Counted from the stretch's first letter, positions 39,176 to 48,276 are shown. The stretch: DNA of 64,000 bases from Subtercola boreus (GCF_003399635.1 NZ_NBXB01000034.1:186001-250000); one strand, 5' to 3'. Translations and numbers: made by a program. Notes: generated by a model from the letters alone, not told the origin.

Positions 39176-40503
39176 GCCGGCACCTCCGCCGGAGCCAGGG
39201 GCAGCCTCGCGCGTACGACATATCCCCCGCGGGCTTTGGGACCCGTTTCGAGTATGCCTCCAGCGGCATCCACTCGTTCGCGCATCCCGACCAGCCCGAG
39301 ACCCCGAGGCTCGGCACCGATCGACGCAGCAGGCCTGACCGACCCATGACCGTCATCGCCCACCTCGATCTCGATGGCGTCATCCAGATAGCGGAGGCGC
39401 GCATCCACCCGCACTGCACTTCCGGCGTGCTTTCGGCAGTTGGTCAGAGCCTCCTGGGCGATACGGTAGACATTGAGACCGGTGGCGGGCGAGACGGGCC
39501 GGGGGGTTCCCACGACGGAGAAGTCCACGGCGAGGCCGGCACGGCGGGACGAGTCGATGAGCGCGGGGAGCTGCTCCACTCCGTGCGTGCTGGCGTCGTC
39601 GGCAGCCGAGGTCTCGCCTGTGCCCGGCTGGCGGAGGGCCCCGAGCAGGTGGTGGAGGTCATCCACCGCCTGCCTCGCGTTCTGTTCGATGACGGCAACG
39701 GCCGCGACAGCTTTGGCCAGCTGCGCCGGATCCGCGGAGCCGTCGCCCCGCACCGTGGCGAGCACACGCCGGGCCGCACCCGCCTGCACCCCCATCACCG
39801 AGACGTGGTGCGCCACGACGTCGTGCAGTTCCCGGGCGATACGCACCCGCTCGAGCACGAGCGCCTGCGCCTGGCTGATCTCGCGCTCCGCCTGCAGTTC
39901 GCGTGTGCGCGTCTCGAGCTGGTGCCGGGCCAGCGCCGACGACCAGGCGCCGTTGCCGAAGTAGTAGGCCGCGGCGAAGTAGAGCAGGTTCTGCATTACC
40001 TGGAAAGCGGCGAAGGCGACGAACGGATCCAGCATCCCGTGGCCGCCCACCTGGTCGATGTACGACGGTGTCGACGTATTCAGCAGCAGGAAGGAGAACA
40101 ACCAGAGGAACATGCCGACGATGATCACCACGCGGACAATGGTCGCGACTCTGCGGTTCGCCCCCCACGCGCCGAGAGAGTAGATGGCGAGGTAGAGGCA
40201 GATGTTGCTGAAGAGCACTTCGGGAACGACCATCAGCTGGCCGGCCAGGAAGGCGCCCGACACGACGACGGCGACCACAGCGGGGAACCGTCGACGTGCG
40301 GCCAGGGATCCGGCGATCACGATCGCCCACGGCACCGTGACCCACCAGGCCGCGGGCGGAGACGGAACGATGGAGGAGTAGATGAAGGCACTGGCCGCCG
40401 TCGCCAGCACGAGCAGGCCGGCCACGAGCACATCCCGCCGGAGCGCCTGCGCGGACGGACGGGGGCGCTCCCAGGTGCCGGAACTCACGGTGCGTACAGC
40501 CAT
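39172..40503 (-). CDS. DesK-type sensor histidine kinase
   Basis: 443-aa membrane kinase with about six transmembrane helices (residues 25-185), a coiled stretch, HisKA_3 dimerisation domain with phospho-acceptor His in ELHDVVAHHVSVMG, and ATPase domain (IAQEALTNCRKHAG, GDDGHG, GLGLVGMRERV). The ATG follows TAGCGT by six bases. Forms a two-component system with the overlapping response regulator. Confidence 0.93.
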   Translation of the reverse strand: MAVRTVSSGTWERPRPSAQALRRDVLVAGLLVLATAASAFIYSSIVPSPPAAWWVTVPWAIVIAGSLAARRRFPAVVAVVVSGAFLAGQLMVVPEVLFSNICLYLAIYSLGAWGANRRVATIVRVVIIVGMFLWLFSFLLLNTSTPSYIDQVGGHGMLDPFVAFAAFQVMQNLLYFAAAYYFGNGAWSSALARHQLETRTRELQAEREISQAQALVLERVRIARELHDVVAHHVSVMGVQAGAARRVLATVRGDGSADPAQLAKAVAAVAVIEQNARQAVDDLHHLLGALRQPGTGETSAADDASTHGVEQLPALIDSSRRAGLAVDFSVVGTPRPVSPATGLNVYRIAQEALTNCRKHAGSAVRVDARLRYLDDAIEIEVGDDGHGSVRPAASIGAEPRGLGLVGMRERVDAAGGILETGPKARGGYVVRARLPLAPAEVPA

Positions 40504-40509
40504 GCCGCC

Positions 40510-40515
40510 ACGCTA
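40510..40515 (-). promoter_or_regulatory. Leaderless-type -10 of the DesK-type kinase gene
   Basis: TAGCGT six bases before the kinase ATG at 40501-40503. Confidence 0.5.
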
Positions 40516-40652
40516 GCAAGCAGGCGATCTCTGAGCATCCCTCTGCAGGCGGAGCTCGGCACACGGCAGTCGTACACTGAGGCTGGCCGGGCGCGGTTGA
40601 AGAGACGAAACGCCGCACCGCCACGCCTTCGTACTTTTGAGGAGATGACGTC

Positions 40653-42428
40653 ATGAGCGAGACCCGGAACACGCGGAACATCCGCACCGCGCGAGACCAG
40701 CTGATCGAACTCGCGAACGACTACGACCGCGCTGTCGCCGAGTTCCGCTGGCCGGAGATCGGGCCCACCTTCAACTGGGCGACCGAATGGTTCGACGTCA
40801 TCGCCCAGGGCAACGACCGGCCCGCCCTCTGGATCGTCGAAGAGGACGGCACCGAGGCGATCTTCAGTTTCGCCGAGCTCTCCGAACGCTCCGACCGTGT
40901 CGCCGCCTGGCTGGCCGCCCAGGGAGTCGCGCAGGGCGACCGGGTGATGGTGATGCTCGGAAACCAGGTCGAGCTCTGGGAGAGCGTGCTCGCCCTCAGC
41001 AAGCTAGGGGCCGTCATCGTGCCCGGCGCGACCGCGCTCGGCCCGAGCGAACTCGTCGACCGGATCGCGCGCGGGCGGATCGACCACGTTCTCACGAACC
41101 GGGCGGATGCCGGCAAGTTCGACGGTGTCGACGGCGACTACACCCGCATCGCGGTGGGCACCGGGGCTCTGTCGGAGGGGTGGTTGGACTACGGCGACGC
41201 TCTGGATGGCGGGGGTGAGTCATCCGGAGCCCCGGAAGCGAACGTCGGAACCCCGGACGCCTCCCCCGACTTCCCGCGCGCGGAACCCGCCTCCGGCGAC
41301 CCCCTGCTCGTCTACTTCACCTCCGGAACCACCAGCAAGCCGAAGATGGTCGAGCACACCCAGACCTCCTACCCGGTCGGTCACCTCTCCACCATGTACT
41401 GGCTGGGAATGCGGCCGGGCGACGTGCACCTCGCCATCAGTTCGCCGGGCTGGGCCAAGCACGCCTGGAGCCTCATCTTCGCTCCCTGGATCGCCGAGGC
41501 CACGGTGTTCATCTACAACTACGCGAAGTTCGATGCAGTGAAGCTGGCCGCCGAACTCGACCGCGCCGGGGTCACGACCTTCTGCGCGCCGCCGACCGTC
41601 TGGCGCATGCTCATCCAGGCGCCGGATGCCGTCAGGCCGCACGCTCTCCGCGAAGTGCTCTCGGCGGGCGAGCCTCTGAACCCCGAGGTGATCAGCCGGA
41701 TCGAGGCGCGCTGGGGGCTCACCATCCGTGACGGCTACGGCCAGACCGAGATGACCGCCACGGTCGCCAACACCCCCGGCAGCCCGGTGAAGCCCGGCTC
41801 GATGGGGCGCCCACTCCCCGGCGTTCCGGTGGTGCTGGTGGATCCGGTCTCGGGCGAACCCTCCGACGAAGGCGAGCTCTGCCTCGACCTCGCCGAGCGC
41901 CCGTTCACCCTGATGACCCGCTACCTCGACGACCCGGAACGGAACGCCGAGGTCACCGTCGGCGGGTACTACCACACGGGCGACGTCGCATCCCGGGACG
42001 CCGACGGCCACATCACCTACATCGGCCGCACCGACGACGTCTTCAAGTCGTCGGACTACAAGGTGTCGCCCTTCGAGGTCGAGAGCCTGCTGATCGAGCA
42101 TCCGGCCGTCGTGGAGGCCGCGGTCGTGCCCGCACCCCATGCGACCAGGCTCACCACCCCGAAGGCGTACGTCGTGCTCGCCGACGGTTGGGCTCCGGAC
42201 GCCGAAACCGCGCGTGCGTTGTTCGTGCACAGTGCCTCGACGATGCCGTCGTACATGCGGGTGCGCCGGATCGAGTTCGCGGAGCTGCCGAAGACGATCT
42301 CGGGCAAGATCCGCCGAGTCGATCTGCGGATGCTCGAAGTCGAGGCCGATCGCTCCGGAGAACGGCGGGGTGGCGAGTTCCGCGAAGAGGACTTCGCGGG
42401 CCTGCTCGACGGGGTGACGCGCCGGTGA
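40653..42428 (+). CDS. AMP-binding acyl-CoA synthetase
   Basis: 591-aa adenylate-forming ligase, close to medium-chain acyl-CoA synthetases. P-loop YFTSGTTSKPK, A5 GYGQTEMTAT, A7 HTGDVA, A10 catalytic Lys in LPKTISGKIRR. A Ser/Gly/Ala/Pro-rich linker (about 185-212) precedes the P-loop. ATG at 40653 has GAGGAG upstream. It probably activates a fatty or aromatic acid to its CoA thioester; a thioesterase lies three genes downstream. Confidence 0.92.
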   Translation: MSETRNTRNIRTARDQLIELANDYDRAVAEFRWPEIGPTFNWATEWFDVIAQGNDRPALWIVEEDGTEAIFSFAELSERSDRVAAWLAAQGVAQGDRVMVMLGNQVELWESVLALSKLGAVIVPGATALGPSELVDRIARGRIDHVLTNRADAGKFDGVDGDYTRIAVGTGALSEGWLDYGDALDGGGESSGAPEANVGTPDASPDFPRAEPASGDPLLVYFTSGTTSKPKMVEHTQTSYPVGHLSTMYWLGMRPGDVHLAISSPGWAKHAWSLIFAPWIAEATVFIYNYAKFDAVKLAAELDRAGVTTFCAPPTVWRMLIQAPDAVRPHALREVLSAGEPLNPEVISRIEARWGLTIRDGYGQTEMTATVANTPGSPVKPGSMGRPLPGVPVVLVDPVSGEPSDEGELCLDLAERPFTLMTRYLDDPERNAEVTVGGYYHTGDVASRDADGHITYIGRTDDVFKSSDYKVSPFEVESLLIEHPAVVEAAVVPAPHATRLTTPKAYVVLADGWAPDAETARALFVHSASTMPSYMRVRRIEFAELPKTISGKIRRVDLRMLEVEADRSGERRGGEFREEDFAGLLDGVTRR

Positions 42429-42498
42429 TCGCGGCGTGGGCGGCGAGGGTCGCGGCGTGGGCGGCGAGGTTCGCGGCACCGGCCGCGGCGGTCGCGGC

Positions 42499-42921
42499 AT
42501 GAGCGGCGGTGACAGCGGTATGAGCGGCGCGGAACGCGGCACGGGCGACACGGGTCGCCCGGGTCGCAGCCGGTTTCCGCGTCGCGTGTTCGGCCGGGGA
42601 TCCGAACCCGATCCCCGGTTCACCCTGGCGAACGAGCGCACGTTCCTGGCCTGGATCCGCACCTCGCTGGCCCTGATCGCCGGCGGAGTGGCACTCGAGG
42701 CACTCGGTCTGCCGATGCAGCCCGGGCTGCGGCTGGCGGCCTCACTCGTGCTGGTGCTCGCGGGCATCCTTGCGCCGCTGCAGGCGTGGTTCGGCTGGGC
42801 GCGGGTCGAACAGGCGATGCGGCTCGGCCGGGCACTGCCCGGGTCGGTGCTGACGGCCCCGCTCGCGGTGGTGGTCAGCGTGGTCGGCGTGCTGCTCCTG
42901 CTCGGGTACGCGCTGAGATGA
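42499..42921 (+). CDS. DUF202 small membrane protein (YidH-like)
   Basis: 140-aa protein with a DUF202 domain: LANERTFLAWIRTSLALIAGG before helix 1, then two further helices. The start is uncertain, as the region 42429-42530 is a GGCGG-rich repeat with several in-frame starts (GTG 42436, ATG 42499, ATG 42520). Function unknown. Paired with a second DUF202 protein. Confidence 0.83.
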   Translation: MSGGDSGMSGAERGTGDTGRPGRSRFPRRVFGRGSEPDPRFTLANERTFLAWIRTSLALIAGGVALEALGLPMQPGLRLAASLVLVLAGILAPLQAWFGWARVEQAMRLGRALPGSVLTAPLAVVVSVVGVLLLLGYALR

Positions 42922-42967
42922 GCGGCGGCGATCGGATGACCGGCGCCCGTGGCACGAGGGCTCGCGG

Positions 42968-43402
42968 ATGACCGCCGGAGGCACCCCGGATCCCTCCAGC
43001 CGCGAACGGTTCGACGACGGCCTCCAGGTCGAGCGCACCGCGCTCTCGTGGCAGCGCACCGGACTCGCCATCACCGCCGGTTCACTGGTGGGCGCGCGCC
43101 TCCTCGCTCCCGGGGCCGGCTGGTGGGGTATCGGGCTCGGGGTCGCCGGCGTGCTGCTCGGGCTGTTCGTGCTCGTGCGGTCGGGCATCCGGCACCGGCA
43201 CGTGCACCGGGTACTGACCACTGCGCTGAGCCCCGCGCCGCCCACGGCTGCTCCGCTTACCGCCGCGCCGCCCGCCGCCACACCGACGCAGCTGCCCGGT
43301 GCGGTGCTGCCGGCCGTCGTTGCCGCCGCCGTGCTGGTCGCGGGCCTCGTCGCGTTCGGTTACGTCATCGCTGCCGCCACTGCCGCCGCCGCCGCCGGGT
43401 AG
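42968..43402 (+). CDS. DUF202 small membrane protein
   Basis: 144-aa second DUF202 protein with LQVERTALSWQRTGLAITAG and three helices, separated by an Ala/Pro/Thr-rich loop. Tandem DUF202 pairs are common in actinobacteria. ATG at 42968, 46 bp after the first. Confidence 0.83.
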   Translation: MTAGGTPDPSSRERFDDGLQVERTALSWQRTGLAITAGSLVGARLLAPGAGWWGIGLGVAGVLLGLFVLVRSGIRHRHVHRVLTTALSPAPPTAAPLTAAPPAATPTQLPGAVLPAVVAAAVLVAGLVAFGYVIAAATAAAAAG

Positions 43403-43405
43403 AGT
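43400..43405 (+). promoter_or_regulatory. Leaderless-type -10 of the thioesterase gene
   Basis: TAGAGT six bases before the GTG at 43412; overlaps the stop codon of the DUF202 gene. Confidence 0.5.
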
Positions 43406-43411
43406 TTCGAC

Positions 43412-43819
43412 GTGAACAGCATCAGCCGCCCCTTCGCCACCCGTTGGAACGACAACGACGTCTTCGGTCACCTCAACAACACGGTCTACTACACCGCGAT
43501 GGACACCACGATCACCGGCTGGCTCGTGACGGAGGGGCACTTCGACATCGGAACGTCCGACGTGCTCGCCTTCTGCGTCTCGTCGTCCTGCCGGTTCATT
43601 GAACCGGCTGCGTTCCCGGACACATTGAATGTCACGCTGCGGGCCGGAAGGATCGGGACGACGAGCATCGCGTGGGTGCTCGACATGTTCCGCGCGAGCG
43701 ACGGCGCGCAGGTGGCGACCGGCGAGTTCGTGCACGTGTTCGTCGGGCGGGATTCGCACCGCCCCGTGCCGATCCCGGAGTCGCTCCGCGCCGCGGTCGA
43801 GGCCGAGCTCGTCGGCTGA
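43412..43819 (+). CDS. 4HBT hotdog thioesterase
   Basis: 135-aa YbgC/4-hydroxybenzoyl-CoA thioesterase-like hotdog protein. The catalytic region RWNDNDVFGHLNNTVYYTAM carries the Asp and the H-x-N-N-xxY motif. It hydrolyses acyl-CoA thioesters in relatives. GTG start at 43412, apparently leaderless. Confidence 0.9.
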   Translation: MNSISRPFATRWNDNDVFGHLNNTVYYTAMDTTITGWLVTEGHFDIGTSDVLAFCVSSSCRFIEPAAFPDTLNVTLRAGRIGTTSIAWVLDMFRASDGAQVATGEFVHVFVGRDSHRPVPIPESLRAAVEAELVG

Positions 43820-43831
43820 CGGGAGACGTTC

Positions 43832-45019
43832 GTGACGAGCATCCTCGGCCGACTCGACCTGCGGCCCGTGCGGCCCCGGGACAAGCGCGAACCGCACCGT
43901 GTCGCCTCGACGCTGGAACTCTTCTTCGACCTGGTGTTCGTGGTCGCCGTGTCGCTCGCCGCCCAGACCCTCCACCACCTCGAGACCGAACAGCACGTGG
44001 TGGTCGGGGTGGGCGCGTACCTGATGGTGTTCTTCGCCATCTGGTGGGCGTGGATGAACTTCACGTGGTTCGCCACAGCTTTCGACAACGACGACTGGCT
44101 CTACCGGGTCACGACGATCGCGCAGATGGCGGGCGTGCTCGTGCTGGCAGCGGGCGTCGAGGCGGCGATGGTGCACAGCGACTTCACGGCGGTGACCTGG
44201 GGCTACGTGATCATGCGGCTCGCGATGGTGAGCCAGTGGCTGCGGGCCGCCGCGAACTCGCCGGAGTATCGGCAGACCGCTCTCCGCTACGCCGCCGGCA
44301 TCACGCTCGTACAGGCGGCCTGGCTGCTGAGACTGCTGCTGCCCGAGGAGGCCGGGGCGATCAGCTTCGTCGTGCTGGCGGTCGCGGAGGTCTGCGTGCC
44401 CGTCTGGGCGGAACACCGTCAGGTCACCCCGTTCCACAACCATCACATCGCCGAGCGTTTCGGCCTGTTCACCCTGGTCGTGCTCGGTGAGGGGCTGCTC
44501 GGATCGGCCAACGCCATCATCGACTCGCTGAAGGACACCGAGCACATCGTTCCGCTGGTCGCCCTCGCCGGCTGCTCGCTGCTGATCGTCGCAGCGATGT
44601 GGTGGCTGTACTTCGCGACCCCCCTGCACAGCCGGTTCGGCACGCTCCGCCAGTCGCTGACGCTGGGATACGCGCACTACGTGATCTTCGCCGCGGCAGC
44701 CGCGATGTCCGCAGGCATCGAGGTGCTGGTCGACTTCCACGGCCAGGAGACCGAGCTGCCGGCGGTCGCGTCTGCTGCAACGCTCACCGTGCCGGTCGCC
44801 GTGTTCGTGCTGGCGGTGTGGCTGACCGCCGTGCGGCCCTCGGCCACCGCTGTAGCCAACGTGGTCATCCCCCTCGCCGGGGTGGCGATCGCGGCCAGCG
44901 CGCTGCTTCCGGCTGCCGAGATCTTCACGGCGGCGCTGCTGGTGGTCATCGTCGCTACGCTGGTGGTGACCGGCCGGGACGGCAGCCACCGCTCTGCCGG
45001 ATCCATCACGAAGGAGTGA
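43832..45019 (+). CDS. ltrA: Low temperature requirement protein A (LtrA)
   Basis: 395-aa integral membrane protein with about ten helices. Family signature STLELFFDLVFVVAVS near the N-terminus, IWWAWMNFTWFATAFDND, then HIAERFGLFTLVVLGEG. LtrA was named from a Listeria cold-growth mutant; its biochemical role is not settled. GTG start 12 bp after the thioesterase gene. Confidence 0.93.
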   Translation: MTSILGRLDLRPVRPRDKREPHRVASTLELFFDLVFVVAVSLAAQTLHHLETEQHVVVGVGAYLMVFFAIWWAWMNFTWFATAFDNDDWLYRVTTIAQMAGVLVLAAGVEAAMVHSDFTAVTWGYVIMRLAMVSQWLRAAANSPEYRQTALRYAAGITLVQAAWLLRLLLPEEAGAISFVVLAVAEVCVPVWAEHRQVTPFHNHHIAERFGLFTLVVLGEGLLGSANAIIDSLKDTEHIVPLVALAGCSLLIVAAMWWLYFATPLHSRFGTLRQSLTLGYAHYVIFAAAAAMSAGIEVLVDFHGQETELPAVASAATLTVPVAVFVLAVWLTAVRPSATAVANVVIPLAGVAIAASALLPAAEIFTAALLVVIVATLVVTGRDGSHRSAGSITKE

Positions 45020-45021
45020 GC

Positions 45022-46071
45022 ATGAGGCTCGGCATCACCATCGACTATGCCGAAGACTTCGCGGGCGCCGCCACGGAGGTGCGCGACTTCGAGCGCGCGG
45101 GTGCCGACGTGATCGCTGTCTCCGAGGCCTATTCGTTCGACGCCGTCAGCCGCCTCGGCTACCTCGCCGCCGTCACGAGCACGGCAACGCTGATGTCGTC
45201 GATCCTGCCGATCTACTCGCGCACACCGGCCCTCCTCGCCATGACGGCTGCCGGCCTCGACTCCGTCTCCGGAGGGCGCTTCGAGCTCGGGCTCGGCAGC
45301 TCCGGCCCGCAGGTCATCGAAGGCTTCCACGGCGTGCCCTTCGAGCGGCCGCTCGGGCATCTTCGGGAGACGGTCGAGATCTGCCGTTCCGTCTGGCGCC
45401 GGGAGCCGCTCGAGCACTCGGGACGCAACTACACGGTGCCGCTCGCTGAGGGGCAGGGCTCCGGGCTCGGAAAACCCCTGAAGCTGATCAATCGGCCGGT
45501 TCGGGCATCCATCCCCGTGGCTATCGCAGCCCTCGCCCCGCGCGCCGTGCAGCAGGCGGCGGAGATCGCCGACGGCTGGCTCCCGTTCCTCTACCACCCC
45601 GAGCGTGCTGCTGCCGCCTGGGGCGAGGCCCTGGCTGAGGGCACGGCACTGCGCGACCCCTCGCTCGGCCCGCTCGACGTCATCGTGGGCCTGCCCCTCT
45701 ACGTCGGCGACGACGGCGACCGGATGCTCGACGCCTACCGCCAGCGCATGGCGCTCTACCTCGGCGGAATGGGTGCCCGCGGAGCCAACTTCTACAACGA
45801 TCTGGCCGTGCGCTACGGCTACGCCGACGAGGCGTCGCGCGTGCAGGAACTGTACCTTTCGGGCGAGAAGGCGGCGGCAGCGGATTCCGTGCCCGAGGAT
45901 CTCGTGCTCGCGTCGTCGCTCATCGGCACCGAGTCGCGGGTGCGCGAGCGCCTCGCCGCCCTCGCCGCATCGGGCGTGACCACCGTGGTGGCGCAGCCGC
46001 TCGCGCCCACCGCAGCCGGCCGGCTCGCCTCATTCGAGGCCGCGCGCGCCGCCCTCCCGACCGCGCGCTGA
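45022..46071 (+). CDS. F420-dependent luciferase-like (LLM) oxidoreductase
   Basis: 349-aa TIM-barrel enzyme of the LLM class. MRLGITIDYAEDF, VSGGRFELGLGSSGPQVIEG (cofactor phosphate region) and ADGWLPFLYHPE are typical of the F420-using actinobacterial subgroup. It would transfer hydride between F420 and an unknown substrate. ATG at 45022 with AAGGAG upstream, two bases after ltrA. Confidence 0.88.
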   Translation: MRLGITIDYAEDFAGAATEVRDFERAGADVIAVSEAYSFDAVSRLGYLAAVTSTATLMSSILPIYSRTPALLAMTAAGLDSVSGGRFELGLGSSGPQVIEGFHGVPFERPLGHLRETVEICRSVWRREPLEHSGRNYTVPLAEGQGSGLGKPLKLINRPVRASIPVAIAALAPRAVQQAAEIADGWLPFLYHPERAAAAWGEALAEGTALRDPSLGPLDVIVGLPLYVGDDGDRMLDAYRQRMALYLGGMGARGANFYNDLAVRYGYADEASRVQELYLSGEKAAAADSVPEDLVLASSLIGTESRVRERLAALAASGVTTVVAQPLAPTAAGRLASFEAARAALPTAR

Positions 46072-46139
46072 CGCTGGCGCTCCCGCGCGTGCGCCGCATC
46101 CGCCGCATCCGCTATCTGCGCAGAGAGCGGGCGTGCGTA

Positions 46140-46198
46140 ATTCAGGAGGAGGGAGGCGCGGACGCTGTGGGAGCGCCGGCGGCGCTCTCCTCCCGAAT
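46140..46198. repeat. 59-bp palindrome, arms ATTCAGGAGGAG/CTCCTCCCGAAT
   Basis: 12-bp arms with one mismatch, in the 148-bp convergent gap. Same length and same GGAGGAG/CTCCTCCCG core as the palindrome at 12529-12587. Confidence 0.6.
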
Positions 46199-46219
46199 CA
46201 GTGCGAGGGCGGGGGCGGG

Positions 46220-47149
46220 TCAGCGGTCGAGGGCCGCGAAACTGGTGCCGAAGAGGGCGGCGAGCCGGGCATCCACCACCATGCGGTCGTCGTCGAGGTA
46301 GGCGTTGACGGCGGCCCGGGCATAAACAGCCGCCCGATCGATGGGACCCTGAGCCTCGATGCGCCGGCCAAGGGTCTCCGCCGCGCGGACCTTCTGCACC
46401 TGCGACGGACTCGACAGGTCGGGCAGGTTCACCAGGTCATCGTGGGCGAGCTGTTCGAAGGCCCAGCAGAGATCCCAGAGCAGGTTGAACGACGGCTGCC
46501 GGAGGGCCTGCCGAACGACCGCGGTCTCGAGGTAGTACGACGACACGGGCACTCGGTTGATGTGCTTCCAGACGAGCATGAGCCGGATCAGCGACCGGAG
46601 GTGCGAGTCGTCGATCCGGTCGATCAGCTGCACGCGGGCGCCGGGCCGGTTCAGCACCCAGCGCCTAGCGGCATCGGGGACCGAGACGACAGCGCTGCCG
46701 GCGTCGCCCGGCGCTTCGACCGCGGGGATGAGTCGCAACCGAACCGCGGGCGCGGCGGAATCGTCTCCGAGCCCACCCTCCGCCAGAGCCTCCGCGGGCG
46801 CGTCGACCAGCACCGAGTCGGATGTCACGGTCACGACCAGGTCGGACAGAGCATTCTGAACAGTCGGGCGGATGCTGGCGAGCGCTCGTCCGAGGGACTT
46901 GGGCCGCGCGCCGCCCAGCACGACGAACACGTCGAACCTGCTCGCCCCCCGAACCGCAGTGCCGTGCCGGAACGACCCCGCATCGACGAGGCGCAACACC
47001 GCGGGCGAGGCGCCGCACCCGCTGACGCCGGGGCCGCCGGCTCTCGCACCGTGCCCCACCAGCGCTCCCGCAACCCGATCGCGCAATGCCGCATTCGCCT
47101 GCACGTCGTCGGCCGTGAACTGCTCGAGAACCTCTTCGATCCCGTCCAC
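46220..47149 (-). CDS. CD-NTase-like nucleotidyltransferase, probably inactive
   Basis: 309-aa protein with the layout of CD-NTase/OAS-type nucleotidyltransferases. The helix-turn motif GSFRHGT is present at residues 58-64, followed by SRFDVFVVL where active enzymes have SDxDxFVV; the first catalytic Asp is Arg71 while Asp73 is kept. The third carboxylate position also seems lost (RLRLIPA in place of the family DVVPA). Helical C-terminal half as in the family (SLIRLMLVWKHINR). No CBASS effector or regulator gene adjoins it. GTG start with GGAG upstream. Function unknown. Confidence 0.65.
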   Translation of the reverse strand: MDGIEEVLEQFTADDVQANAALRDRVAGALVGHGARAGGPGVSGCGASPAVLRLVDAGSFRHGTAVRGASRFDVFVVLGGARPKSLGRALASIRPTVQNALSDLVVTVTSDSVLVDAPAEALAEGGLGDDSAAPAVRLRLIPAVEAPGDAGSAVVSVPDAARRWVLNRPGARVQLIDRIDDSHLRSLIRLMLVWKHINRVPVSSYYLETAVVRQALRQPSFNLLWDLCWAFEQLAHDDLVNLPDLSSPSQVQKVRAAETLGRRIEAQGPIDRAAVYARAAVNAYLDDDRMVVDARLAALFGTSFAALDR

Positions 47150-47223
47150 ACGTGCTCCAGACCTTGCCCGCCTCTGAGCCTACGAGACGAGAGCCGCGCC
47201 GTCACCCCTCTGTTCGCTGCGTG

Positions 47224-47628
47224 TCATTCCGGAACGTACTCCTGGCGGAACTCCGGGCCCACAGCGTCGGCGATGTGACCGAAATCACGATCCGAGTTCA
47301 GGACGATCGCGTCATTCCTGATGGCGTACGCAGCGATGAGGCAATCGAACGCGGCGGCGGCCCGCACGCGGCCGGTACTCCACAACGCCTCCTGGATGTC
47401 GAGCGAGTCGGCCTCCGACGGATGGATTCCGGCAGGGAACAGTCGCCCCATCTCCCCGCGAAGGACGAAATACTCGAACTCGCTTCGAGCCGAGTGACAG
47501 TATTCGAGCACCTGCGGAGGACAGGTCATAACGACGTGGAACGTCGAGATCTCCCGCAGTCTCCTCGATATTCGAGCGCTCCGGCCGGCCTTCTGCCAGA
47601 TGCTGTTGTCGACAAGATATGTGCTCAC
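47224..47628 (-). CDS. vapC: VapC-type PIN-domain toxin
   Basis: 134-aa PIN-fold ribonuclease. Acidic active-site residues are visible in YLVDNSIW, PQVLEYCHS (Glu), FDCLIAAYAI and LNSDRDFGHIA. Overlaps the antitoxin gene by 4 bases (ATGA). In relatives it cleaves specific tRNA or rRNA when freed from VapB. Confidence 0.92.
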   Translation of the reverse strand: MSTYLVDNSIWQKAGRSARISRRLREISTFHVVMTCPPQVLEYCHSARSEFEYFVLRGEMGRLFPAGIHPSEADSLDIQEALWSTGRVRAAAAFDCLIAAYAIRNDAIVLNSDRDFGHIADAVGPEFRQEYVPE

Positions 47629-47849
47629 GCGACAGAAGAGTACTGGCCCCCGGGCTCGATGGTGGGCGCATCGATCTGATCTGTGGAGAACTTGTGCGCA
47701 ATGATTTCTTCGATCACGGTTGGCTGGCGCTGCATGGCGATCAGTGTCTTCAACGCTCGGTCAACGGTGTCCCTGTTGCTCGCAGCACCGATGAGTGTTC
47801 GAGCCGTCGAGAGCAGATCCGGGTCGATATCTATGGACGTCACGGTCAT
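47625..47849 (-). CDS. vapB: VapB-type antitoxin
   Basis: 74-aa antitoxin. The N-terminus TVTSIDIDPDLLSTARTLIG plus NRDTVDRALKTLI is the VapB ribbon-helix-helix DNA-binding domain; the acidic C-terminus wraps the toxin. ATG at 47847-47849 has AGGGAGG upstream. Lower GC upstream than neighbouring genes. Confidence 0.9.
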   Translation of the reverse strand: MTVTSIDIDPDLLSTARTLIGAASNRDTVDRALKTLIAMQRQPTVIEEIIAHKFSTDQIDAPTIEPGGQYSSVA

Positions 47850-47865
47850 GATCGCCTCCCTTTCG

Positions 47866-47885
47866 CTTATACAACGCAATATATA
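47866..47885 (-). promoter_or_regulatory. vapBC promoter and candidate operator
   Basis: AT-rich patch with TATAAG as -10 (47866-47871, minus strand) 16 bases before the vapB start, overlapping an imperfect 18-bp dyad at 47868-47885 (TATA...TATA). VapB complexes usually bind such a site. Confidence 0.5.
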
Positions 47886-47910
47886 CACGAACCCGAGTCG
47901 CCGCAAGAGG

Positions 47911-48270
47911 CTAGGAGTCCAGCCATTCCAGCGCCGCCGCGCGCTCGTCGAGGCCGAAGACGCGCACGTCTGCCTGGATGAAGTGGCTCGCGCCCCGCGC
48001 CAGCGTCTTCAGCATGAGCGAACCGGTCAGCAGCGCCGCGCGTCGCACCTTCTTCTCGAGGCCCGCCGACTTCAGGTCCTCCCAGAGCGCCTTCGGCTCG
48101 ATCTTGGTGAGGTCGAGGTCGGAGTAGATGCCGAGGATGTCCGCCGGGTCGTTCGCGTCGAGAAACGCAGCAAGAGCGTCGCGCAGCGCGATGAACTCGG
48201 CGGCGTCAACCGCTCCCGCGTAGTCGATCTCGAAGATGTGGGTGTCGGGGAGCTGTCGGCCGGTGAGCAT
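47911..48270 (-). CDS. SpoIIAA-like STAS/SEC14-type protein
   Basis: 119-aa protein with the PF11964-type SpoIIAA-like fold: IFEIDYAGAVDAAEFIALRD, ADILGIYSDLDL, KALWEDLKSAGLEKKVRRAALLTG, ADVRVFGLDERAAALEWL. Family members are conserved but without defined function; ligand binding is suspected. ATG at 48268-48270 lies six bases after CATAAT. Confidence 0.85.
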   Translation of the reverse strand: MLTGRQLPDTHIFEIDYAGAVDAAEFIALRDALAAFLDANDPADILGIYSDLDLTKIEPKALWEDLKSAGLEKKVRRAALLTGSLMLKTLARGASHFIQADVRVFGLDERAAALEWLDS

Positions 48271-48276
48271 GAGCCC

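Noticed and set aside
46220-47849. CBASS anti-phage operon
   Set aside because: The CD-NTase-like protein lacks catalytic residues and the neighbours are VapBC, with no Cap effector, E1/E2, HORMA or TRIP13-like gene.
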